Of a DNA stretch of 54,199 nucleotides, positions 25,942-35,480 are shown piece by piece. Location of the stretch: assembly GCA_019429275.1 (NCBI GenBank), contig JAHYJC010000033.1, forward strand, positions 1 through 54,199. Reading direction: 5' to 3'. Numbering within the stretch: position 1 is the first letter of the stretch; every line of letters begins with the position of its first letter. The translations under genes and the position numbers were made by a program. The notes under the pieces were generated by a model. The model was not told where the DNA came from and did not search any database. It was given only the letters and a program-made list of their open reading frames with translations. The DNA comes from Lentimicrobium sp. (GTDB lineage Bacteria; Bacteroidota; Bacteroidia; Bacteroidales; Lentimicrobiaceae).

Positions 25942-26222
25942 GAAGTTTTTTTTTGAAATATTACTATGGAGAGCTTGTTGATGATTTTTCAGGATGCTGT
26001 GACTTTGCTTCCGCGAAACTTTCCTTGGTAAGTCGCCGCGCGTTTGCACACTGCCGCGCATTTGCACACTGTCGCATACTATGACAAATAGCAAGTGATT
26101 TTTGACATTCAAAAAGGGCAAATATTTGAAAATTCGTCAAGCAGTGCTCAAATTTTTCAGTATCTGCATAAGCGACCTTCTATAATATTGTAAAGGCGCG
26201 TCTACACTTCCGTTATCGGCGG

Positions 26223-26306
26223 TTGTCGCGCGTCTCCCGTCTCCCACATTGTCGCGCGTCTCCCGACGCGTGACCGACTTTGTCGCTCGTCTCCCAACGC
26301 GTGACC
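26223..26306. repeat. Cluster of REP-like palindromic repeats
   Basis: Three consecutive degenerate units of the type TTGTCGCGCGTCTCCC followed by GACGCGTGACC. The inner CGCGTC-TCCC-GACGCG is a palindrome with a 4-base loop. Similar palindromes with swapped A/T (CGCGAC-TCCC-GTCGCG) occur at 35.5 and 35.8 kb. The surrounding gap 25854-26474 holds no supported gene, apart from a G/C-rich CGCGCGTTTGCACACTG duplication near 26035-26070. Confidence 0.55.
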
Positions 26307-26474
26307 ATCAGTAAAAACCTCATCCTCACCCTAATAATCCCTGTTTCTTAACAAATCATTAACAGTACATATCCAAACATTGTAAACATCCAGATTGTTT
26401 GATATGTGTTTCATTTCTGAATTGTATCATTCACACATCAATAACACAATCAAATCCCAACCACCAGGCAAAAA

Positions 26475-26966
26475 ATGAGTCAAAATGCAAAACTGCTGTT
26501 TGTGCTTAAACACGGCCTTACATTCATTTTTTCAGCCTGCAAAAAGGATAAAGAAGACGATAATCCTCCCATAAAAAATGAACTGCTTACCGCTTTAAAC
26601 TGGAGAATGACAGCCAATTCGGTAAGTTCTGAGATGCCCGTTTATGATGAAGATGGAAATATTACAGGATATTCTGGCGATGAATATGCCCAAATGGAAA
26701 CCTGCTTTAAAGATGATTTAACCAAATTTGATACTGATTTAACAGTAAACTTTGGCGAAGGTGCTACCAAATGCGATGATAATGATCCTCAGACAGTTTC
26801 TGGTACCTGGGCATTTAAATCCAGTGAAACCATGCTTGCAGTTAACGAAGATGGTTGCACCCGGGATGTCAATATACTGGAACTTTCTGCAAGTATCCTT
26901 AAGTTACAGTATTCCTCTGGTTTTGGCTCAGAAACCTATACCTTTGCCATCACCCTTATGCACTGA
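26475..26966 (+). CDS. Lipocalin-like lipoprotein
   Basis: A 163-residue protein. The N-terminus has a lipobox-like FIFSAC (Cys22) followed by a charged KKDKEDD linker, the usual start of Bacteroidota surface lipoproteins. The signal core is interrupted by Lys-His (VLKHGL), so it may be damaged or mis-started. The rest is an antiparallel beta pattern (CFKDDLTKFDTDLTVNFGEG ... GTWAFKSSETMLAVN) as in lipocalin-like domains. Ligand unknown. A terminator follows at 27053. Confidence 0.6.
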   Translation: MSQNAKLLFVLKHGLTFIFSACKKDKEDDNPPIKNELLTALNWRMTANSVSSEMPVYDEDGNITGYSGDEYAQMETCFKDDLTKFDTDLTVNFGEGATKCDDNDPQTVSGTWAFKSSETMLAVNEDGCTRDVNILELSASILKLQYSSGFGSETYTFAITLMH

Positions 26967-27052
26967 TGCAGGGGACAAAAAGCAGGTGAATGACAGTTAT
27001 TTGCCCGGGATCAGCAGGCCTGAATTTCTGCAAAAAGAACTGTTTTGGATGG

Positions 27053-27075
27053 CCGGAGTCTTTTTTTGACTTCGG
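27053..27075 (+). terminator. Intrinsic terminator
   Basis: CCGGAGTC (27053-27060), a loop of seven T's, and GACTTCGG (27068-27075), followed by CTTTCTTCTTTTTT. It ends the lipoprotein gene. The remaining stretch to 27328 has no supported gene. Confidence 0.65.
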
Positions 27076-27328
27076 CTTTCTTCTTTTTTAGATTCACCGG
27101 CACGATATCCTTGTTTTTTTAACCGATGCATCAACAACAATCGCATTCCATTAAATCGGGTTGTTGGTGCCTCAGACATCATTCCTGAATCATTCTCCAA
27201 TGTGTGAATTATGCAACTTATATCTGCAATTGTGTAACCCATTTCACTTTCAAAACCTCCACCTTTGCCGGTTCCTGTCAGCTTATTTCCGACAGGGGAG
27301 TATCAACAGTTTAAACCAAAATAAAATC

Positions 27329-27937
27329 ATGAAACAATTCCTCACTTTTCTGGCAGCCCTGCTGATTACAGGCATTGCAACAGCGCAGCACGGCAACACA
27401 CCCGCCGGATTCATAAACATCGGCATCAAGGGTGGGTTGAATTATTACAACATCAGCAACGACAATAACCTCAAATACGACAACAAATTGGGATATCATA
27501 TCGGCCTGCTGGGTCATATCCATATCAACCAATCTTTTGCGGTTCAGCCCGAAATCGTCTTTTCAACCCAGGGTGCAAAATACAAGGTCGATAATGTAAC
27601 CACCAATTACAACCTGAGTTATATCAATGTGCCTGTGCTTTTCCAGTACATGTTCGACAACGGTTTAAGGCTGCAGGCCGGTCCGCAGGCAGGTTTGCTG
27701 CTGGCTGCAAAATCGAAGAACGGAAGTACCACCATCGACAATAAAGAAAATCTTAAACCCCTCGACCTGGCCTTAAGCATAGGCGCAGGTTATATATTCC
27801 CGCCATCGGGGCTGGGCATCGACCTCCGCTACAACCTTGGTTTAAACAACATCAACGACGTGGGCGAAGTCAAATCAACCAACCGCGGACTTCAACTGGG
27901 CCTGTTTTACATTTTCGGCCATACGGGTAGCCGGTAA
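27329..27937 (+). CDS. Outer-membrane beta-barrel protein (porin-like)
   Basis: About 202 residues from ATG 27329, which begins a clean signal peptide (MKQFLTFLAALLITGIATAQ). An in-frame TTG farther upstream would add a non-signal extension and is rejected. The mature part has alternating strands typical of the small OmpW/PF13568 barrels of Bacteroidota: GIKGGLNYYNI, LGYHIGLLGHI, FAVQPEIVFSTQGAKY, INVPVLFQYMF, LQAGPQAGLLL. The cargo is not predictable. The C-terminal strand ends in LGLFYIFG. Confidence 0.85.
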   Translation: MKQFLTFLAALLITGIATAQHGNTPAGFINIGIKGGLNYYNISNDNNLKYDNKLGYHIGLLGHIHINQSFAVQPEIVFSTQGAKYKVDNVTTNYNLSYINVPVLFQYMFDNGLRLQAGPQAGLLLAAKSKNGSTTIDNKENLKPLDLALSIGAGYIFPPSGLGIDLRYNLGLNNINDVGEVKSTNRGLQLGLFYIFGHTGSR

Positions 27938-28210
27938 ATTGCCAACTATATAATTTTCAAAGGGTTGCTGCAAGTTGGTGACCTTTTTTTTTATTATAAG
28001 TTATTATGCGTTGAATTTTAATATTGATAAAGTTTGTATAGGCAGAACTTCTGGATTGTGACGAGCTACTTAATTTTTACTAATCAGCCATGTAAGATGG
28101 TGCCGTTTCTGCCGGAATGCCAGGTGATAAATTTCTTTATTCACCTGTTTCTAATTACATTTTCTACCACTTTTAGGGTGGCGCCGATTGAACCGGAATG
28201 GTTACAACAT

Positions 28211-28636
28211 TTAGTACTTCTTTCTTCTGAACCAACGTTTTCTTGTTTGAGTTGGAAGTTTGTTGTTTACAATTGCTATTTGTTTATTACGCAATATTTG
28301 CTCAATTATTAATTGTTTGCAATCGAATTGCATCGATAGATCTTCTATTGGTACACCTTTTAAATATCTAGAAACAATCTCTTTTTGTTTTTCTTGAGAA
28401 AAATATAATTTCGTATTATTAACAGGTTCTTTTAGCACTTCATTATTGTAATCCATTAAAACATAAATAAGGTCAGACAATAATGAGTAGTTGATTTTTA
28501 ATATATTGTAATCAGAAATTCCTTCAACCATTTGTTTTATTGCTAAGTAAAGCTTTCCGGATTTGTGCCTTCGCAGATCAATTAGAAAAGTACTTTTATC
28601 GTATTCCAAAATTGTTGATTTAATGATGTTTTCCAT
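28211..28636 (-). CDS. Small HTH-like protein downstream of the helicase
   Basis: About 141 residues from ATG 28636, chosen over a frame extension to 28669 because the extension is not needed and would abut the helicase stop. An N-terminal strand-rich segment (STFLIDLRRHKSGKLYLAIK) faintly resembles PC4/PUR-like nucleic-acid-binding domains. The C-terminal ~50 residues look like a helix-turn-helix (EIVSRYLKGVPIEDLSMQFD) with a very basic tail (RKRWFRRKKY). It is the last gene of the Nudix-helicase operon. A DNA-binding helper role is inference. Confidence 0.55.
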   Translation of the reverse strand: MENIIKSTILEYDKSTFLIDLRRHKSGKLYLAIKQMVEGISDYNILKINYSLLSDLIYVLMDYNNEVLKEPVNNTKLYFSQEKQKEIVSRYLKGVPIEDLSMQFDCKQLIIEQILRNKQIAIVNNKLPTQTRKRWFRRKKY

Positions 28637-28669
28637 TTTAGCTGATTTTATAATATTAAAAACAAACAA

Positions 28670-31600
28670 TTATCCGATTGCCATTTTTGCAGAGTACTTC
28701 CATAAATACGGTGGCATTGGTTCTCGGAGTTCCCAAGTTATACTCATAGGTTTTGAGCCAGTGTAATCAATAAAACTTGCGTCACCCAAAAATACATACG
28801 ACATAGTATTGCCAAATTCATCCTCATTCCTTTCTCTTACAAATAATAATATTATCTTATCGTTCTCATTTTGTTTAATATACGATAATCCTCTACCTAT
28901 TTCTGGTCTAGCAGAATTCTGAGTTTGCCAATGGAAAAGTTGTTCACTTAAAGCATAATCTTGATACAAAGTTGACGGAGAGAAGTCTTTTTCTGATTTA
29001 ATTAAATCTATAAATAAAAGCTCTGTGTTTATAGAAGAAATATAGGCAACACCCTCACGATTAGAAGATCTTTGCTGAAAAGTACTTAAACCAAATGCTG
29101 TTAGAATTTGGTCTCGAGTGTATCTACTATGTAGTTTAAGGGGCTGTGAATAAGGTAATAAGATTTCTTTTTCGAGGAAATTAATCTTATCTAACAGAAT
29201 TTCTAGAATTTCAATTATCTCATCAACAAAAGTTGCGTTCCTTGATAATGCTTTAATACTATCCTCTAATGTTTCAAAACCACTATTCTCAAGCCAAACA
29301 TCATAATACAACATCAGAGCCATTAACTTTTCCTCTTCATTAAACAAACTGATGTCTATTTCAAAATTATTTTTGGCCAAAGAAAGAATAAATTGAAAAT
29401 AGCTAGCAGAGTTTGAGGAAAGCCATTTTTTACTTATTGCTCTTGTTATTTCTTTCTCGTATATATTAGAAAAATCTTCAATTTGGCCAGCCTCAAAACA
29501 CAATCGTTTCCAGGACCCCCTTTTATAAATAGCTTGAATTGGTATATGATAAAACTCAATGAAATTCTTAAGCGTGAGAGGTAATTCCGCCTGGTGTCTG
29601 TAATTTCTTATTTTTGATAGAATTTGGTTTCGATTAAGAGTAGTTGCATTTTTAATATTTTGCAATATAATGCTTTTGGCTTTTTTCTCGAGAATTATTG
29701 CGCAACCTAAAGGTAAATGTGGAAAATCATCTTCAATTTCTTTGTGTGTTGATGTATTGGTTTTGCCAATTAAAGCTCTGAATTTACCTTCAAAATCGTA
29801 TTCTGGTCTCGAGTTGCCAACAAAATCTAAAACGGTCAAACACTCCTTATCATCTGCTAGCCTCAATCCACGTCCAAGCTGCTGAAGAAAAACAGTTAAA
29901 CTTTCAGTTGGCCTTAAAAATAATACAGTATCGATCTCTGGAATATCAACCCCTTCATTAAAAATATCAACTACAAAAAGATAATTTATTTCCTTATTGA
30001 GAAGTTTTTTTCTTAATTTTTCTCTATCATTAGTTCTACTACTAACCAGATAATCAGCCTTATATCCGGCAAGTATAAACTTTTCAGCCATAAATTGAGC
30101 ATGGTCTTGAGAAACGCAAAAGCATAAAGCACGAACATCATATAAATCTCTTACGTATTTTTCAAGGTTCTTTATTATTTCCCCAACTCTATTGTCATTT
30201 TGTGTGTAAATTCTAGTTAGCTCACTTGGTAGATATCGTCCTCTTTGCCATTGAGCATTTGATAGATCAATACTATCGCTAATTCCAAAGTACTGAAAAG
30301 GGCACAACAATCTTCTATTCAATGCTTCTGGTAATCTAATTTCGGCAGCAATTGTATTTGAAAAATCAATTAAAATATCCGCATTATCCATTCGCTCAGG
30401 AGTAGCCGTTAAACCTAGTAAAATCTTAGGCTTAAAGTGATTTATAATTGGACGGTAACTTGATGCGGCAATATGATGTACTTCATCAATAATTATGAAG
30501 TCGTAAAATGATTCTGAAAGGTTAAGCGAGTCTAATCTATTGTTCAAAGTCTGAACTGAACCAAAAATGCAATCATATCTTTCGGGTTCAATCCCATCGA
30601 CCCATAGTTCTCCGAAATTATTATCGCGTAAAACACCTTGAAATGCGGCCTGTGCTTGCTGTAATATCTCCTTTCGATGAGCGACAAATAGAATTGTCGA
30701 ATTGGGATTATTTTTTCTAAAGCGATTAAAATCGAATGCGGAGATCAAAGTTTTACCAGTTCCAGTCGCAGCTACTATAAGATTTCGATAACGTCCATGT
30801 ATAACTCTTTCAGTCTGTAAGTTCTCTAAAATTTCTTCTTGGAAAGGATAGGGTTTTATGTTAAAATATGTAGATGGATTATACCTTTCAGTAATTCTTT
30901 CATTTTTAAGAGCAATTCGAAGTTTTTCATAATGCTGAGCCTTATTAAATATTTCAAATTCCTTATCCTGCCAATAAGTTTCGAATGTGCTCTGAAATTT
31001 CTCTATTATGTGTCCGACTTCCTTAGTTGTAACTTTTATATTCCATTCCAACCCGTTAGTTAAAGCAGAACGGGAGAGATTGGAGGAGCCTACATACCCT
31101 GTATGAAAACCTGTTTTTCTTAAAAATAAGTATGCCTTTGCATGCAATCTTTCATTTTCAGAATTATATGAGATTTTGATTTCCGTATTCTTTAATCCAG
31201 CTAGGTAGTCAACAGCCTTCAAATCAGTTGCTCCCATATATGAAGTTGTAATGACTCTTAACTTTCCACCTCTTTCAGTAAATTCGGTAAGTTCTTTTTC
31301 AAAAATTCTGATACCTGTCCACTTAATAAAAGATACTAGGAAATTGATCTTATTAGATGACAGAATTTCTTTCTTGATTTCACTCTCTAATGAGATACCG
31401 GCATTATTTCCTGTGAATAATTCACTTTGTGATAGTCTGGTATATGGTGTAATTTCTTTTAGATGTTTGTCGAGATCAACAAATCTTGCATCTATTTTTT
31501 TAAGAATTGCTGTAAGTATCTTAGCTTCAATAGATATCAAGTCCTCTTCAAACTCTTCAATCTTAAGTTCATCTCTCAAAAGATAAATTATCTTATTTGA

Positions 31601-31810
31601 AAGTTCGATTTGCTTTTCAATACTATTCTCGCCTGTAATTAGGTTTAATGCAAATCGGATCACTTCAATTAAATACTGAGAGAGCACCCTAGATGCTTCA
31701 CTCTTATCTATTTGACTCTTTTTAATGAAAAATATTTCATTATCTAATTCAGCTAATTTATTAAAAATCAATCTATTAATTAGCTGCTCATAAAGGCCTA
31801 ATTCTTTCAT
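28670..31810 (-). CDS. PLD-SF2 helicase-DUF3427 fusion protein
   Basis: A 1046-residue, AT-rich gene. Residues ~130-265 form a phospholipase-D-like domain (RLHAKAYLFLRKTGFHTGYV at 222-240, then GSSNLSRSAL). A superfamily II helicase follows, with Walker A AATGTGKT (347-354), DEVHH (442-446), TATPER and the motif VI region QQLGRGLRL. A DUF3427 domain closes the protein, including FGLSTFQQRSSNREGVAYIS and WQTQNSARPEIGRG. Such fusions act on DNA ends or foreign DNA. The start overlaps the Nudix gene by 23 bases, showing translational coupling. Confidence 0.88.
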   Translation of the reverse strand: MKELGLYEQLINRLIFNKLAELDNEIFFIKKSQIDKSEASRVLSQYLIEVIRFALNLITGENSIEKQIELSNKIIYLLRDELKIEEFEEDLISIEAKILTAILKKIDARFVDLDKHLKEITPYTRLSQSELFTGNNAGISLESEIKKEILSSNKINFLVSFIKWTGIRIFEKELTEFTERGGKLRVITTSYMGATDLKAVDYLAGLKNTEIKISYNSENERLHAKAYLFLRKTGFHTGYVGSSNLSRSALTNGLEWNIKVTTKEVGHIIEKFQSTFETYWQDKEFEIFNKAQHYEKLRIALKNERITERYNPSTYFNIKPYPFQEEILENLQTERVIHGRYRNLIVAATGTGKTLISAFDFNRFRKNNPNSTILFVAHRKEILQQAQAAFQGVLRDNNFGELWVDGIEPERYDCIFGSVQTLNNRLDSLNLSESFYDFIIIDEVHHIAASSYRPIINHFKPKILLGLTATPERMDNADILIDFSNTIAAEIRLPEALNRRLLCPFQYFGISDSIDLSNAQWQRGRYLPSELTRIYTQNDNRVGEIIKNLEKYVRDLYDVRALCFCVSQDHAQFMAEKFILAGYKADYLVSSRTNDREKLRKKLLNKEINYLFVVDIFNEGVDIPEIDTVLFLRPTESLTVFLQQLGRGLRLADDKECLTVLDFVGNSRPEYDFEGKFRALIGKTNTSTHKEIEDDFPHLPLGCAIILEKKAKSIILQNIKNATTLNRNQILSKIRNYRHQAELPLTLKNFIEFYHIPIQAIYKRGSWKRLCFEAGQIEDFSNIYEKEITRAISKKWLSSNSASYFQFILSLAKNNFEIDISLFNEEEKLMALMLYYDVWLENSGFETLEDSIKALSRNATFVDEIIEILEILLDKINFLEKEILLPYSQPLKLHSRYTRDQILTAFGLSTFQQRSSNREGVAYISSINTELLFIDLIKSEKDFSPSTLYQDYALSEQLFHWQTQNSARPEIGRGLSYIKQNENDKIILLFVRERNEDEFGNTMSYVFLGDASFIDYTGSKPMSITWELREPMPPYLWKYSAKMAIG

Positions 31811-32192
31811 AATAAAAGTTTAAAAAATCATTCACAATTGGAATATCAGCAGGCGCCCAATCTAATAATGTTAGTTGTTCAGGTTTCAACCACTTAAATT
31901 CTTTGTGCTCCACTAGAAGTATTTCACCTGATAAATACTCTGCAATGTAAGGGATTAGATTAATTGTAAAGTCATGATAATGATAAATTTTAGAATCTAA
32001 CCGTTTATTTAGCTTTATATCAATATTTAACTCCTCCTTTATTTCCCTTAACAAACATTCTGCCTCAGTTTCAGAGTCTTCTATTTTGCCGCCAGGGAAT
32101 TCCCATTTAAGTGGTAATTTCATTTTCTCACTTCTTTGGGTAGTCAGTATCTGTCCTTCCTTCATAATAATTGCACAAGTTACATTTGTCAT
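31788..32192 (-). CDS. Nudix hydrolase, MutT-like
   Basis: A 134-residue pyrophosphohydrolase. The Nudix box GGKIEDSETEAECLLREIKE continuing into ELNI matches Gx5Ex7REUxEExGU except that the last Gly is Asn. It probably hydrolyses a nucleoside-diphosphate derivative such as an oxidised dNTP. The QRSEKMKLPLKWEFPGG segment is typical of MutT-like dNTPases. It leads the operon with the PLD-helicase, a pairing I recall as recurrent in bacterial genomes. That suggests a joint function, in nucleotide or DNA quality control or defence. Substrate unproven. Confidence 0.85.
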   Translation of the reverse strand: MTNVTCAIIMKEGQILTTQRSEKMKLPLKWEFPGGKIEDSETEAECLLREIKEELNIDIKLNKRLDSKIYHYHDFTINLIPYIAEYLSGEILLVEHKEFKWLKPEQLTLLDWAPADIPIVNDFLNFYYERIRPL

Positions 32193-32371
32193 GATTACAA
32201 TTTGTTAGAGATTTTATTTTAAGTAAAATCAATGGAACTGCTGCCCAGGAAAGCCTTTAAATGAAAAATTGATAATTTATTATTGTTTGAAAGTATTTAT
32301 TTTCATCCGTCATACCACGAAGATACAAATCTTTTCAAAACAGTTCCTTTTATGGACAGCGCAAAACCCAA

Positions 32372-32395
32372 AAACCCCCGCTTTCGCGAGGGTTT
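32372..32395 (-). terminator. Terminator of the repeat-rich secreted gene
   Basis: On the minus strand: AAACCCTCGC, GAAA loop, GCGGGGGTTT, followed by TTGGGTTTTG. One mismatch in the stem. It lies 25 bases after the stop of the minus-strand gene 32420-34174. Confidence 0.7.
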
Positions 32396-32419
32396 CCGAT
32401 TTTCATATGCTGATGTTAT

Positions 32420-34174
32420 TTACCTGCCACTTCCGCTTTTTTTAGAACCTGAGCTTGCGCTGCGGGCTGGTGCTGCGGTTTTGGCCGGGGCTGAGCTTTT
32501 AGATGAGCTTGATCTTGAGACCGAAGGAGCCGAAGCCTGCCTTGGTGATTGTGATCTGCTTATACCTGGTGAAGTTGTGCTTTTGGGAGCGCTTGATCTT
32601 GAGACCGAAGGAGCCGAAGCCTGCCTTGGTGATTCCGATCTGCTTACACTTTGTCCGGCTGAGCTTTTGGGAGCGCTTGATCTTGATACTGAAGGAGCCG
32701 AAGCCTGCCTTGGGGATTCTGATCTGCTTACACTCTGTCCGGCTGAGCTTTTGGGAGCGCTTGATCTTGATACTGAAGGTGCCGAAGCCTGCCTTGGTGA
32801 TTCTGATCTGCTTATACCTGGTGAAGTTGTGCTTCTGCCGGTTGACTGTGGGAAGCGGTTGTTAACCGAAGGAGCCGAAGCCTGCCTTGGGGATTCTGAT
32901 CTGCTTACACCTGGTGAAGTTGTGCTTCTGCCGGTTGACTGTGGGGAGCGGTTGTTAACCGAAGGAGCCGGAGCTGCCTTTTTGTTGTCCGATCTGCCAA
33001 CACTCTGTCCGGTTGAGGTTCTGCCGGGAGTTTGTGTGGTACGGCCGTTGACCACCGGGGTTGAAGCTTCCCTTTTGGTTTCAAACCTGGCGGGGTTCTG
33101 TCCGCTGGAGTTCCTGCCGGTAGGCTCCGAAGAGCGGGTGTTTACCGAAGGAGTCGGAGCTACCTTGTTGTTGTCTGTTCTGCCAACACTTTCGCTGGCT
33201 TTGGTTCTGCCGGTGGGGCTGGTTGAGCGGTTGCTTACTACCGGAGTAGCGGTGCGTCCGGTGAGGTTTGGGCTATTGTTCTGGCTGGTGCGTCCGGTGT
33301 TGCCTATGGCTGTGCCGTTTGCATCGCGGCCTGAACCTGAATTACCATATCTTTTTACATAAGCTGCTGAACCTTCGCTGCGTGTTTCGGGACGTGAGTA
33401 AGTGTGGTTGTAGCGGCCGGTTTCCCTGTAGTTGTGTACTATGGTTGAGTGGCGGCGGTGTCCGCGATAGTAGAAGTCATGGTAGCCATGGTATCTGTAG
33501 GTGTCGCAGTAGCGATAGTGAGCGTAATAGTGGTTATGCCAGTGTGAGTGGTATCCGTAGTAGTAATCCCAGTAGAAAGGACGCCATGCCCTGTAGTAGG
33601 TTGGGTAGTATCCCCAGTACCAGGGTGAGTACCAAACCACATACGAAGGTGTGTAGATGTATCTTACTACCGGCCAGGTGCGGACTTCGACATAAGTTGT
33701 CTGTGTTACCACTCTGGTGTTGCCGGTGTAGCCGGGATTCGGAGTTTCGGCGTAGTATGGCTCTATGATGTAGTCTTTTCCGTAAAGGTATTCGTCGCCA
33801 ATCATCTGAACGAAAATCTGGCCTTTTTTATCTTTGAAAACAGTGATAACTGCAACATCCTGGTTTTCCCTTTCGTTGATGGCAACCTGCAGTACAATGG
33901 TGTGATCGTTTCCTTTCGGATAGTCGAGCACCCTGATGTAGTCAACGTAGTTGTCGCCGTTCAGGTCGAGGTTGTTGATTTTTTGTTCAGGATCATTCAG
34001 GCTTCTTTCGAATCCTTCAAGGGTTTCTGATTTCTGGAAGAGGTCCATCACTGCATAGAGATTCAGGTTGTCGCCGGGGAGGTTGAGCCTTTCATTTCTG
34101 TAATCCTGGGCTTTCAGGCTTAAACCCATCACGGTCAGGAGAACGAGGGCGGAGAGTTTGATGAGCGCTTTCAT
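32420..34174 (-). CDS. Secreted Tyr/His-rich protein with Ser/Pro repeats
   Basis: A 584-residue protein with a signal peptide (ends LSLKAQ). A globular N-terminal domain (~25-150; KINNLDLNGDNYVDYIRVLD, with an EF-hand-like D-N-D loop) is followed by an aromatic stretch very rich in Tyr, Trp and His (~185-250). The C-terminal ~330 residues are low-complexity, with Ser, Arg, Pro and Ala repeats of 28 residues (SRSESPRQASAPSVSRSSAP). Similar secreted proteins are common in Bacteroidota, with unknown function. The aromatic segment may bind surfaces or metal. Repeats make copy-number change likely. Confidence 0.8.
   Translation of the reverse strand: MKALIKLSALVLLTVMGLSLKAQDYRNERLNLPGDNLNLYAVMDLFQKSETLEGFERSLNDPEQKINNLDLNGDNYVDYIRVLDYPKGNDHTIVLQVAINERENQDVAVITVFKDKKGQIFVQMIGDEYLYGKDYIIEPYYAETPNPGYTGNTRVVTQTTYVEVRTWPVVRYIYTPSYVVWYSPWYWGYYPTYYRAWRPFYWDYYYGYHSHWHNHYYAHYRYCDTYRYHGYHDFYYRGHRRHSTIVHNYRETGRYNHTYSRPETRSEGSAAYVKRYGNSGSGRDANGTAIGNTGRTSQNNSPNLTGRTATPVVSNRSTSPTGRTKASESVGRTDNNKVAPTPSVNTRSSEPTGRNSSGQNPARFETKREASTPVVNGRTTQTPGRTSTGQSVGRSDNKKAAPAPSVNNRSPQSTGRSTTSPGVSRSESPRQASAPSVNNRFPQSTGRSTTSPGISRSESPRQASAPSVSRSSAPKSSAGQSVSRSESPRQASAPSVSRSSAPKSSAGQSVSRSESPRQASAPSVSRSSAPKSTTSPGISRSQSPRQASAPSVSRSSSSKSSAPAKTAAPARSASSGSKKSGSGR
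32500..32960. repeat. 84-bp tandem coding repeats
   Basis: The block GCCGAAGCCTGCCTTGG recurs at 32529, 32613, 32697 and 32781, exactly 84 bases apart, then at 32874 (93 bases). The period is 28 codons of the minus-strand gene, so expansion keeps frame. The opposite strand is open as a by-product (32283-33362) and is not a gene. Confidence 0.8.
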
Positions 34175-34498
34175 GGCTTGTTGTTTTTTGGAGCCATCTG
34201 CATGACCCCTGGTTAATATTTACCCATCACATTGCAAACTGCGTACCAAAAATGAATACATTTTAACATAAAAATAATAAATGGTGTATATATTTTTGTA
34301 AATATGTTTTAATATACTGTAAAACAGTAATATAAATGGTAAATAAAATGTAAAAATATAACCTTACTTTTTAAAATAAATTAAAGACTTTGCAAAAGCT
34401 AAAAAATTTATTCTGATTTGGGGTAATTGGTCCGGAGAACGACATAAATAAAGGCACGAAAAACTGGTTTACCTTTTATCTTTGCAAAAAAACAGTTC
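34175..34498 (+). other. AT-rich intergenic region with a -7 box
   Basis: The gap separates divergent genes. TATCTTTG at 34477-34484 matches the TAnnTTTG -7 element and lies 14 bases before the ATG at 34499, so a transcript with a very short leader is expected. I found no matching -33 box. Otherwise the 324 bases are A/T-rich with no repeat or RNA gene that I can support. Confidence 0.4.
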
Positions 34499-35368
34499 AT
34501 GAAAGTATCCGGATTCACTTTTATCCGCAATGCCATTAAATTTGATTATCCGGTAGTTGAAGCCATCACCTCGGTGCTTCCGCTTTGCGATGAGTTTGTG
34601 GTTGCGGTAGGTAATTCGGAAGACAACACCCGAGGCTTGATTGAGGGCATTGGTTCGCCAAAAATCAGAATTATTGATACCATTTGGGACGATACTTTGC
34701 GTGAAGGAGGCCATGTGCTTGCCCTTGAAACCGACAAAGCATTCGATGCAGTGCGTGCCGAAAGCGACTGGGCTTTTTACATACAGGGAGATGAAGTGTT
34801 GCACGAACAGTATCTGGAGCCCATGAAGCAAGCCATGCAGCAATGGAAAGATCATTCTGAAGTCGAAGGCCTGTTGCTGAATTACCTGCACTTTTACGGA
34901 TCTTACGATTATGTGGGCGATAGCCGCCGCTGGTACAGGCGCGAAGTAAGGGTAATCCGCAACAACAAGGCAATACGTTCCTACCGAGATGCGCAGGGCT
35001 TTCGGCTGAACAACCGACCACTGAGGGTGAAGGCGGTGGATGCCACCATGTATCACTATGGCTGGGTAAAACATCCTGATTTTCAGCAGGCAAAACAGGA
35101 ATATTTTCATAAACTCTGGCACGATGATGAGTGGGTAGAAAAGAAAATTCCAAAAGCAGCCTTCTTTGATTACTCCGGAATAGATTCACTTGCCCTTTTC
35201 AGCGGTTCGCATCCTGAAGTAATGAAAGCAAGGATTGCATCAGGCAACTGGCAATTTACCTTCGATCCGCTGAAAAAAAAGTTGCCTTTGAAATCCAGGT
35301 TTTTACACAGCATCGAAAAGCTCACGGGCTGGCGGCCGGGTGAGTACAGGAATTACCGGATGATTTAG
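34499..35368 (+). CDS. Glycosyltransferase family 2-like enzyme
   Basis: A 289-residue cytosolic protein of the Bacteroidota GT2-like type. The N-terminal Rossmann-like part has TFIRNAIKFDYPVVEAITSV and a VVAVGNSEDNT loop, then the acidic triad-like QGDE (~100) where metal and sugar nucleotide usually bind. The C-terminus carries YHYGWVKHP, common to this family. It probably extends a cell-envelope polysaccharide or glycolipid. No neighbour glycan genes are in view, so the pathway is unknown. Confidence 0.75.
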   Translation: MKVSGFTFIRNAIKFDYPVVEAITSVLPLCDEFVVAVGNSEDNTRGLIEGIGSPKIRIIDTIWDDTLREGGHVLALETDKAFDAVRAESDWAFYIQGDEVLHEQYLEPMKQAMQQWKDHSEVEGLLLNYLHFYGSYDYVGDSRRWYRREVRVIRNNKAIRSYRDAQGFRLNNRPLRVKAVDATMYHYGWVKHPDFQQAKQEYFHKLWHDDEWVEKKIPKAAFFDYSGIDSLALFSGSHPEVMKARIASGNWQFTFDPLKKKLPLKSRFLHSIEKLTGWRPGEYRNYRMI

Positions 35369-35480
35369 GTTTTTCGGGCTTTTGAAAAAAAAATAGCCAC
35401 CAAGGCACAAAGACACTAATTTTCTCACATTGCTATTGCGCGAATCTTGCGGTGCAACCTGAATTGTATGTTATCTTTAA

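Noticed and set aside
28034-28312. Plus-strand ORF of 92 aa beside the HTH-like gene
   Set aside because: It overlaps the 3' end of the minus-strand operon, starts in non-coding DNA, and shows no signal, motif or promoter.
32283-33362. Long + strand ORF (359 aa) opposite the repeat-rich secreted gene
   Set aside because: Leu/Glu-rich repetitive translation is the mirror of the Ser/Pro repeats on the minus strand. The minus-strand gene has a signal peptide, a domain and its own terminator.
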